Position numbers and translations under genes: made by a program
In this document: positions 36,601-48,600 of the stretch, piece by piece
Layout of the letters: each line of letters starts with the position of its first letter
How positions within the stretch are numbered: the first letter of the stretch is position 1
The notes under the pieces: model-generated
Told to the model about the DNA's origin: nothing
Database searches by the model: none
Seen by the model: only the letters and a program-made list of their open reading frames with translations
Source: Paralichthys olivaceus
Lineage: Eukaryota; Chordata; Actinopteri; Pleuronectiformes; Paralichthyidae
Length of the DNA stretch: 64,000 bases
NCBI RefSeq assembly: GCF_024713975.1
Contig: NC_091098.1
Span: 14,060,316-14,124,315, forward strand
Direction of reading: 5' to 3'

Positions 36601-39600
36601 TAATTGTTAGGTTCTGGTAAAATTGTTTTATATGATCGTCTTTTAAATATTCATTACTTAGTTTTATACATTCAATACATTATTTACCCCACTGCTGTGG
36701 CCCTTCTTTTCACCTTACAGCTAAAAATTACAGCTCCTTCATCTGCTGTAAACACTGCTGTGGCCACTGTGACAGTGACGTCATTTCTGCCTGTACTCAT
36801 TTGAGTAGTGACCACAAAAAAGTTCCCTAAAGGAAAGAGAATGGGCATCTGTCTGTGTGTGTGTCAGGTTTCAGGTTAAAAATAGTTTTGAGTGAAGGTA
36901 AGGCCAAGGGCTGAGATTAGGCATTTGTGATGGTTGAGGTTTGGATAAGAACCATGATGAGTGACCTCAAAAAGCTGGAAGTATGTGTGTGAGGTATGTG
37001 TGTGTGTAATCATGGCAAAATGTATTCCTGCTGTGGCGGGAATAACAACTGTAACAGGTTTTGAGTACTTTGGCACGGTAATGTCATGGTATCAAAACTC
37101 AGATCACAATGAAGTCCCATCTTGAAGATGGGTGTGGATAAACCCAGGAGTACAAATCCAATAATTTAGTAATGACTACCGAGCACTGGCTCACAACGTC
37201 ACCATGTTGTCAAGTGTCACGGTCGGTGCGATCCCATCCCAAGATGGTCTCCAGTCACGCTTCTCATCTTTTTGGCCCTGAGGCCAGTCTTGGCCTTTGA
37301 GACTGCACCATTGCCAAATGAAGTCACACCACATATGTTCTCATGTTTTTGTTTTCAGGTGTGATGGGACCTCAAGACACTGGATACTCGCTGACCTAAT
37401 GCGTTGTTCCACCCACAACGGCAGCTGAGGAATATCACCGATCATCTGCTTCAACAATACTTTTCCCTCTCAGTACGTAGCACAATGATGTAATGATGTA
37501 ATTTCACCTTTACGTGGTAGAAAAGTCCCCCAACACAAATAGAGTTTACTGTGAATTCACCCGGTATAATAGTCTGATATGATCTAATACTGAAGGGTCT
37601 TGCGTGGTTAATAATCTAACCTCTGATAATAGCGAGAGTGACGCTGATGGTGTCGTGTGAACAGTCAAGTGATATAGAGAGAGCACTGTGTGAGCCTTCA
37701 GGGACCACGGAGTCACAGAATCTTAACTGCACTGTGACGATGACAAGTTTATGACTAAAGCTGAGCTGAACCATTCTAACATCTTTGAATTTATCAGTGA
37801 AAGTTTGGCAACAGTATATAAAACTTTTAGAACACCAAATTAACAATTGGAGATCTTGTTTTTGCACATCCAGCATCTGAGCAAATTTGTGATCAGGGTT
37901 GGGTGAAAAAAACCAGATATCAATATTTATCTCAAAATAATTTTCATTGATAGCAATAGCAATCAATAGAGATATAACAATGTTTAAATCAATGTTAATA
38001 TTTCTTCTGCGTTGCATAAGCACAGTGAATAGGTCAGATGTCTTTAGCCGTTTATCAAGTGTTGTCATTGTCTGTAGGGTTAAAACTAGAGCCTTCACTC
38101 AATATCAAAAATCTGTCTTAAAACTTCAAATAAAAAATAATGTGACATTGAACATTATATGTATCAGTATCAACTGATAGGAACATTTGTATCATGATAT
38201 ACTTCTTCAATATATCTCCTACTCCTACTTGTGATGATTCTTTCTATGATGGAAAATCAAATGTTGCTCAGAGTTTGTGTACTGCACTCAAACCTGCTCG
38301 CTGGGGTTTAAGTCTGGAGAATGTGCTGCTCTGCCTTTACCTAACCTCTAACCTATATGATCATTATCTATTTGCAGGATGAGCACCTGACCAACAGGTC
38401 TGTCCTCTGGTCACAACATACACTCTACAACTTCCTGCACCAGAGGGTGTAGGGACAATTTGTTCCAACCCTGCTTTGTAGAAACACAGAGTTTATTTTA
38501 TTTTAATACTTTAGCTTTATTATTGTATATATTCTATTTCATTTTTTATATTCTATTTTTTTTTTTCCCTTGTGTCATTTTCTGAGCATGGCTGGAGGGG
38601 AGCCTGTGACTCAAGCATTTCATTGCCAGCGACTGCAAAATGTAATTGTTGTGCATATGACAATAAACCCTTGAATCCTTGAAAGTTGTAATTTAACTGA
38701 GTTTACTGTTGACTTTTGTACCAACTGGCAAAATGGGGAGTGTCCTAAAACACCAGTAATGTTTGCTGAGAAAAATTACGTATTTAGTCAAAAACGAGTT
38801 AGCTGTGTTGGGTTTGGAAGAAGTTGTTGAATTTATCTTTTAAAGAACGTCTTCATTCACTGTGATATTTTATCGCTTTGGTCCAGACAGAAGAAACGCA
38901 TTATTGCCTTGACATTTTTACTTTTTTATTTTATTTTTAATCTTTAAATGGTATCGCCAATCCCTTAACTTGGCTTTAGGTGAACTGCCTCTACAACTAT
39001 TGGATGAAATCTATGAAATTTGGTGCAGAAATTCATTATCTCCAGAGAATGTCTCGTAATCACTGAGGTGATCCTCTTACTTTTCATGTAGTTAAAATTT
39101 GTCTAATTTTTTGGTTTGTGACCAAAAGTCTATAAAAAAGAAAAGACACCTCCTTCTGCTCTAGCTGCACGCATGTTCTTATTGTTTGCTTGTTGCATGT
39201 TCAGTTTATCTGCTGTAAACAGATCCGAATACAGGACAACTAATTCCACAAACAATGAATAATATAAACCATGTGGACAAACCAACTGAACGAAGATCTT
39301 CATTTATACGAAAGTCTTCTCAGCTTATTCCAGGAAACCCTCACATGAATTTCATTAATAATTTTTCATCACTAATTAAAAGAAAAGTATGGCACCTGTA
39401 ACCTGTAACAAAGCATTTAGGGCGAGGACTAAAGGAAAAAAGGGGTGAATCCATCGAATGATCTTGAGAATGAATTGAAAGCACAATGTACAGTTTTAAA
39501 GGATGTTTTAAAAATAGAGTCCCAGATAAATAATCATATTAATAATTAATGAAGTAATAATATTGGGTTTTATGTGTTGGAGATGGTGATAGTAAAGTAA

Positions 39601-42600
39601 TAGTTATTATCTGGATAGTGAAGAATATGTAAAAGTTTGGATGCGCTAGAGTAAAGTGCTATGTGTGATGAGAATGGGCGTCTCAGTTTCAGCCTACACC
39701 TTAACGGACAATTTATATATTAATAACACATTTATGTTGTTATTATTTCATGCAAAAACAAACTTGACCAAATAAATCTGTTTATCTATTATTTCTGAAA
39801 TTTTTAATCCTGGTGAACTATAGTAACAGAGGTTGATTGAAGTGAGAACACAGGCATGACACTGCTCGGATATGATGGTCTCCTTACTAGAACAGGCAGC
39901 AGCAGCGCCATGTAGCCGCCACAGAAGACGGCAAAGAAGATGGCGTAGACCATGAGCAGGATGTAGGAGTTTGCGAGTGGGGACAGCAGGTTGACCAGGC
40001 CACAGAGGATCAGGTAGGCTTTGTGGTAGTGGTATTTATGAAACAGGTTCCTGTCTGTCATCCACCCCGAGGCTAGCTGGGCGATGGTCTCTGTGATACC
40101 TGTAACAAGAGGCAAACAGGTGGGGGGGATGGGCAGATGGAGATACATTTGTGTGAGATGTGTGTAAATGTATATGTAGAAGAATTTATCATGCAGCCTG
40201 AACACAATTAGAGGAATTATTTGCTACATTTGAAGAAAAATGTTTTAAATTCACATCATGCACACTTATGTTACAGCAAATGTATTGAGGAAGTCAAAGG
40301 TCTTAAGTTGCACAGCTGAGAACAGGAATTCTTCCTCTGGCCCTAAAAGTTAATTGATGAAAAACATCTCTGAGGACAACAGGTTAATTGTCTGAATTCC
40401 AAGAGGTTGAGAATGAATAACATTTTCTTCTGTACTAGCCTCAGAATATCTATATTAAATGAAATGTTACACAACTGGTCCTGGTCTCTCTCTTTCTTCC
40501 CTCCCCTCTTTTCTACCCTCCTCTCTTCTCTCCCACAGTTTCATCCTCTCACTACAACCAGTCGAGGCAGATGAGTCTCAATCTTGTAAGGTCTCGATCT
40601 CACCTTAAAGTCCCTTGAGATAATTCATGCTGTGATACAAAACAAATTGTATACTACTTTTAAATCTGGGAAAAAACACGAGGATGGTTTATTTGTTCAA
40701 CATTGTTCTTGATGCTGCTACCCTGGTTTCTTTCTTTCCTTTTTTGTTCTTTTTCTTTTCTCTAAATAATGGTGTATTGTAATAAAAAAACAACCAATCA
40801 ATCATGTATGTTGAAAATAAAATAAAAAGCGACGTTAGAAATAAAGTAAACTGTGAAGGAGAGAGTGAGATGAAAGGAGCCTCTTAAAAGGAAGGAATGA
40901 GAGAAGAGGGACAGACGGGGGGGAACACATCCACCACAATAAAATATTCAGGTAGTAACAGAAAGCTGCTGTTTGGAAAGAGCTGCTCTCTTCTCCTTTA
41001 GAAATCCAGATTCATTCCAGCCTAGAAACCAGAGTGATCTACAATTATTTAAAAACATATTTACTACTATTTAGGTTTCATGGGGCGGATGCACATTTAT
41101 CTATTTATCTGTCAAACACATAACTGGTAGTGAAGTTTAAATTCACCTGAAATAATCTGTGAAGGATGGATGCAGGAAGCTCTGAGCATACCAAGTGTTT
41201 TGGTATTTTTAGAATAATGCTCCTCTTGTCTGCTCTATAAAACAAATGCAGGAAGGAGTGTGGGAATATATTGCACGTGCATGTGCTTGTGTGATTGTAG
41301 GGCAAAGAAAGAATGTGATGCACCCTGTAACAAAGGGGCGTAGATGTAATAATACATTGCACCAAGTCTAGACAAGTCCCTGTTGTCTCCTTTCGGTGAA
41401 ATAAGAATGCTGCCATACCAGAGAAAGAAGGCAAAAACATATTTGCATGTTAAGAACTGAATAACACAGACAACACCCAGCTCAGCTACAATCCAGCCCA
41501 TCCTGATAGATTGTATGCTCCATGCAGGTACAGTATGATGACTGGCCAAATATGTGCTGAGGTCAACTGGAACGCGATAGGCGATGCGGAAACTGCAGTG
41601 GTGTATTGACCTGTCACAGGAATAGCTACAAGCAGGCAGCGCTTAGCCACACTGATCAATGAAACAAACTGGTTCTGTGCAGATCAGAGTTACCCATCCT
41701 CTTTCTCAGCCTCTGCAGCACAACTCCACACTGAGCTCAAACCAATGCAGAAGAAACATCTGCTGAATATGAGCATTCATGCAGCACTTACGTGAAAGTG
41801 CCAAGTTAAGAATTTACATGTCATCTTACATCCATCAACACGTGGACGTTAATAAATGATGATCAGTTACATTTTCAATCTTTGAGGCTCTGAATGAAAC
41901 CCAAATGAATGAACAGTTTTTTAGTCCCATCAGTGAACGCCTCCACTTTCCTTACATAACAGAATGGAGAGCGTCCCTCTCCTCCGAGGTTAGCGAGATG
42001 ACATGATGCAGCTGTGCTATGTTTGTGTGTCCTTCTCTGGCGACCCAAAGACAACGTCCCGCGGTGTCTCCTGCTTACATACAGACGAGTTGTGAGTTTG
42101 TTTGTGTCTCTTAGTCTCAGCAGGTCTCTCCAGGCCTACAGCTGTTCGTGTTCAAACGCAGCACAATGCGGTTTGGATTTGGCCTCTCCAAGTAGCAGCT
42201 GAAGCTGAGTGCACTGGGGACTTGATCAGTTTTGTCCGGTTTTCTCTGTAGCTCTAAAATGTATAGGTGTATTAGCTGTCACATCTCATCCTGCTGCTGC
42301 TAATGTCGTGTTTGTCTATTCCTATGGGCCCTGTCTCACATCCAATGCATCCAATGCGCCATTTGCAACGTGAATGTTGATTTCAGACTCATGCAGTCGT
42401 AAATGTTCTTGTCCAAACAGCACATGCACTTTTGTCATGTGCTTCAGACCATGCACTTATATCGTTTAAGTAGAGAACCTTGTGTTTCAGTAATTATTAC
42501 CTGTTTTATTATGAAATATTCACCTCTTGTCTTGTTTCACTTCCTGCTCTACACCCTCTCATTACCTGCTCCTCTGTAATGGGTTTCTCCTGAATTTATT

Positions 42601-45600
42601 TGTCTCCCCTCCACCAGAGAACAGTCCCTGTCCTGATCTGGTTTCTCCATTTGAGATGTGCATCTGAGTCTTTGAGTCTGCTTGTGCCTATGTCTTAAAC
42701 AGGGAGGGTGTCAACAAATGCAAGCTGCAATCCCTCTGATTCAAAGCACGACATTTCATCACTAGATTAAAGCAGCGGCTCATAACAGGAATATTGGTCC
42801 TTCCAGCTCCTCTGACGTTGTTGTTGGCCCGTCTTGCCTCCTCTTTTGTACAGATTGCCGCCTCAGTGCGCCTCTGAAAAGGATCGGCCACTTTAGAACT
42901 GGACATGAACAACATTGAGAGCCCCCTCTTGTCACCACGCCAACAACTTTACTCGGTAAGCTGTTGCTTAGCGACTTCAGTTAGCTCCAGTTTCGGTGGC
43001 TGAGAGTTGACGAACAGACCCGACCCGGATGATAGTGGCCTCCCTCGTTCAGCCCAGTCAATGGGCCTCTATGACGAGCACTGGGCCCGGGGGAAGGAGG
43101 CACAGCGGGACACTGGGATGTCGGCTTTGTGGTGCTGGTGGCACCCTGTCTCCCTTGCTCTGTCTCTCTTTCTCTCTCATTACAGCGCACATGACCAGAC
43201 AATGTGACAGAACAAACGTGTTGCTTGCTACTTGCTGGGACAAATCCTCATCTTGGTAAACCAACAGCCCACCAGATAGTGTTTGTTTACAGCTCAATAG
43301 ATGAGGTTCCATAAAAACTGGTCTAAAACCTGTTTTAGTATATCCAGTGTAATTTCACACAGCCATGTTATTTGACCCCAATCATAGTTTGGTCTCAAAA
43401 CATTAATGCCTCCATCTCAGCTGCCTTTCTCGTGAAGGAAGTAGTGTTTTCTTGCGTCCTCTGTCTTTTTTCCCCACTTTCTCTTGCATTGGTGGCGCTC
43501 AGCTGCGGTTTCGTCTACGTTGACAAAGGTAACACTGTATTTTTGCTGGAAGTCAGGATAACATACTGTGGATATAAAAAGCGTACACAGCCCAGTTTAA
43601 AAGGTAGGGTTATGTGATATGAAAAATTAGACATAAATAAATAATTTCATAACTTTTTCCACCTTCAATGTGACCTATAACCTAAAATAACTTGGGGAAT
43701 ATAATTACAGCACACTTGTTCCATTAGTGTGTTACAATAGAGGATGGGGCTGTGTTCAGAATCCACCAATCATATTCTAATTTATGTTCAACAGTAGTTT
43801 GTATTACTGTGAAATTAAAATGACTGATAAACCCCAAAATATAAACCTAAAATAAGATTTTCTTAGTTGTACAAAATCCATCCTCCACAAAGAGCCTGAA
43901 GCATGAAAGAGATGTAACAGTGACATCTCTCCAAAAAGGAGAACTTGTCATTGAGAATTTAGCTATTTGACCTAAACGAACACTGAAGAAGCAATGGCAA
44001 CTAAAAAAGTAATGAAGCCTAGAACCAGGTATGGACAGGCCTTTGACACTGGAGTAACAATAGTTGTTGCTTCCTACATGTGACATCAATCTCCAGGAGG
44101 CTGCATAAATATCTGGGCTATAAAAAAACATGTCCTGCTAAATTTAAAAAAATGATGTCTTCCAAAACCACATGAAAAACACAAAATTTCCACCAGTAAA
44201 AACCAGCATAGTGTTCATTACTTATCACCAAGTGGTTCCATTGGAAATTCCCATCTCAAGTGAATGCAGCATAAAATGACAATTACCAAGGGTGAAACAT
44301 AAAACAGAGTGTAGTGTAGTGTTACTATAAATGTTAACGGATATTATCACGGTGTCAGCATCATGCTTTTCTTGTGTCAGAGGTGGGGTCAAAAATAGCT
44401 CCCAAAAATAATCCTGAAGGTGACCTGAAGAAACGTTTTTGTGGGCAATTACAGTCAAGTCAAGATGTGCCAAGCTGATAAACTAGCACATACAACCAGG
44501 ATATTGTACAATTCTTTAATATCTATTTTTAGTTTTATGTCATGGGACCACATGTTTTCACCACTGTCCATTTGCTTGTTGGTTGGTTTGTTTGCAAGTA
44601 AGATTATGCAAAACGTACAGGACGGAACTTTGTGGAAGGATGCGGTGTAGGTCAGGGATGAACTTATTACATTTTGATACAGGTCCAAATAAAAACACAG
44701 CTATAGTGAATGTTAGATGTAGTTTTATAAAAGGACTATAGGATCTTGGCAGAGGTATGAGTACGCAAACACTGCACACAAACTCTCGCCCAAGGATACG
44801 TGCGATGTGCAGGGTAGCATCGCTACTTCTGGGAGCGGACCTTTAGGCTAACCACAGTGTAAATGACACCATTTAAAGTTGAATTTGAATGTCGAGGCTT
44901 ACGGAGACTTGGATGACACCACAGGAGCAGTATGGAGGCATTTTCTGTTTTTTTCTGTTTGAAGAATCGGCCATCAGTTATTTCTATTGTAATAGATTTG
45001 GCTGCCACGCTGTTTACCCCTGAAACTCTAAAAGTGTTTTGTGGATTCAAACACTTCACCCACCCATCCATCGGCAAAGTGCTGAGTAGATAATGAGTGA
45101 ATTTTCCCTTTAAGGAAACAATCAGATGTAATTACAAGTTTAAAAGATGCGCAATGAAAATAACTGTATGTATGTGCATCTATCACACCATCAACTTCAA
45201 TACATCTTCAAACCATGTGAAAGTTACATTTAAAAGGTAACACTCTCTCCACATACCTTTACTGAGTACGGAGGGAGAGATTACAAAACAGAAGCAAGTA
45301 ACTCATAAATGCTCGACCCCATCTGGAGCATTTCAATTATTCACACAGCCTGACAAAGCACTCCTACAGAATTACACACGCACATGTGGCCTGTGGTCAA
45401 CATGTTAATGCTGTTTTCTGTTCATATGGAGTGGCCTCATCAATGGCGTACTGCTGAACCCACCCACCCTGGCCAGTGGACCAAAGTTCAGCTTTTATGT
45501 AAGCACATTCATTACATAAGACTGCAGAGACTGAGCAGCTCACAAATAATTAATGCCTAGAAGTTGACTAGGGAATTTTTTTTTTTTTTTTTTGAATCAC

Positions 45601-48600
45601 CCCTTAAACCTGGACCTCCTTCCTCACAGTCTATGAAATTCCTGCTGGAAGCCACAGTCAAAGATACACAGCAGTCAGTTCATAAAGAGTGTGTTTGTTT
45701 GACTTTGAGCTTTATCCATGTCTCAGACATGTGTAAGCAGTGTCTTATCTAATAGACATTTGTGCAACAGCTTTCGTGATGAGAACAGCTTTGACCTTCA
45801 TAAGGGACATTAAACAATTACCTATGTTTAAAAAGTATGACGAGGTGAGACAAAAATGAACAGTTACAGTGTTAGATGTGAACTCCAGATAATGTGCAAA
45901 TCAATTTGTCCAGACATTATCCTGACTTTGTCTTTCAGGAGATTATCTGGGTCAGATGCGATTACAACAACAGGAAAATGTCCGGAGTGTTTAGGTGAAG
46001 GGTGGCGCCTGCTGGGTTGATCATAAAGGGGACAGGACATAACGTATAGATTCCTCCACGTGTTTCTGTTAACAGCACATTGATAATGCAGGCTTGCCCC
46101 TTATCAACAAAAGCTCTCAAATAGTGTTGTCTTTCATTCTAACATCTTTGTATCCATTTTGTTTTTTTTTGTTTTATGTGTGTCACATGTCAGAAACATC
46201 ATCATCGTGCCCACTCACTCACAGTCAATTCTCCATAAAATATCCATCTCCACTCTCACATAGGCTCACTCTCCTGAGTTTTAACCAGGGGGCCGGCAGG
46301 AAGAATATCTGCAGACAATGACTCGGATGTTTGTGTTCTCACATAATTTCAGAAGAATATCTGGAGTCCAGTGAATGTCTGAAAACAGCTCTACAGAGTT
46401 AACCAGGGATGGAAGTCTTGTGAAAAGGGTTCTTCCATTAGATATTAGATATTAGATTAATTTAAAATGTTTTAATTAGGGAGGTGAGGTTAAAGAGGGG
46501 ATTTCTGGTTGAACTTCACCTGCTCTTCACAACTAAACACTGTGACACCAATTACAGGACACACCCTTTACTGATCGACCACAAAACAAAACCGTCTGTG
46601 TGTGTGTGAAAATCATGTTTCTCAGACGCCTGTGTATTTATATATGACTGATTGTCTTGTGTAAAAAATATTTAATTCTTTTGTGTAATCTGCTGAACGA
46701 AGTTTTGTTTTTACACTGGTGCTTGTACACATTCCACTGAAGAGATTCAACTCATTAGTGAATTATTGATTGGAGCTGTTTCTGCTTTTCTATTTGATGC
46801 TATGCTACGAGAAGCAGCTCTGCTCATAAACATGATAGTGGTGTTAATCACATCATGTAACCCTAATCAAGAGAGCGAATAGACTTCTGCCACACTATTC
46901 CTTTTAGATGGATAATAACAGCACAGTAGGAACTTTTGACCGATGTGTGCCTCACCTGCCACAGAGATGATAAATGAAGCATCCATGGCATCGATGCCCA
47001 GGGTTCTGGCTCGGGCAGACAGGTGGAAATAAGGGATGAAGTAGGCCAGCTGGCTGAAGACCACGGACCAAGTGTAGATGCAAAAGAACGGGTCCTTAAG
47101 CAGGGAAAAATCCAGTACTTTGGTTTTTCTGACGGCCACCTCGCTGGGTGTGCTGGCATGCGAGGGATGTCCAACAATGGTGGAACCATTCATGCCGCCG
47201 TTGTGCTCGGCTGAGCCGTCCGGAGTGGTGGGTTTACACTGAACCGAGTCATGGTGAGGCTCGTGGCCATTCACACCACTGAGGACCAGTCTGGTCAGTT
47301 CAGGTTTCACTGACTGGTCCTCGGGTCCCTGAGTACATTGGCCCCCCAGGTCCTCAGTGTCCCTGTGAGGGGGAGCAAGGGAAGGGGAAGAGTCTGATTT
47401 GGCGGTGCCATTGGATAAGTGAGAGGAGCCGTTCAAGCAGCCCTTGGTGTATTCCTTCTCTGAGGCACTCTTGAGGGAAACAGCAGGGCTCTTTTGGGTG
47501 GGGGAAGAGGTAGCGTTTGTTACAGGAGGCTTTACATTGATGGGTCGCAGAAGCATGCCAGAGGCCACCAGGTTCAGCATTAGACCTCCAAGAATCAGCA
47601 TCGCCCCTGTGGAACAAAATAAAACTCAACCTTCCACAGAAAATGCTGAGAAAACACTGGCTGCTAATTTTAAAGATTTGTGCTGCCTACCTTGCCAGGC
47701 ATATAGGTCCAGGAGCAGCTGAGTGAACGGGGCAAGGGCAAACGTCAAACCCATCCCAGAACGTCCAATCGCATACGCTGTTGCTAACCTCTTTCGAAAG
47801 TAAAGAGCTGTGACCACTGAGAAGGACTGGTATAGTAGTGCGAAACCCATCCCTAAGTGAAAAAGGTGGTCAAAGAGCATGTCAGTCATAGGAATGTGGG
47901 CAGTCAAGAGAGAGTCGTTCACAAACAATGTCCTTAAATCAGTAGTTGTCAAACTTTTTCTGTCGTGACCCACTTCAGAAGTCACGAATTTGACATATTT
48001 GTGTCATAATGATAGGGGAAACAACACATAAAGAAATTCCAACTTGAATTGAACTTGTTTATTTACCTCCCCTGCCACCCTTGCAGTGGCTGTATGCCCC
48101 CACCCTCCAGTTTGACATCCACCGACTTAAATAGCTGTCCTCATGCAGAGGAGGGCCATAGAAAAACTGTTTAATTTGAGTCTCATTTCAACTCACCAAC
48201 TATCACTCCCATGCTGACGTAGAGGAACACCACGCTGTTTGCTGAAATACTCATGATGAAGCCTCCGCTGACCAGCACCGCCCCAGTGATGGAGGTCACC
48301 CGAGCTCCAAACTTGGCACACGCCACAGAGGCCATGGGTGCTGTAATACACACAGAGGAGGAAGCACAAAACCTCAGGATCTAAATATGTCGCTTGTTTT
48401 CTGCCGTTCATCCTTGAGAGTAAACACGCATGCAGAGGAAAACAAGAGCTAAAGAAGGAGGGAGAATTCAATCAAATGAGCTACATAGACGATGCAGATT
48501 CAAACCTCCAGACAGCCGCATGCTCGACATGATGGAACCAATCCAGCTGATGCTCTCTGCCGAGCCTCCGAAGTCGTCTTGGAAAGCCACAAAGAAGATC

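Larger units (their letters stand above)
40100..46955 (-). other. slc16a4 intron 5 (6.9 kb)
   Basis: Largest intron of the gene. It contains a GC-richer patch with an exon-like segment (about 42700-43260, see findings), one copy each of repeat families C and E, and an 18-T run at about 45576. Nothing else is supported. Confidence 0.75.
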
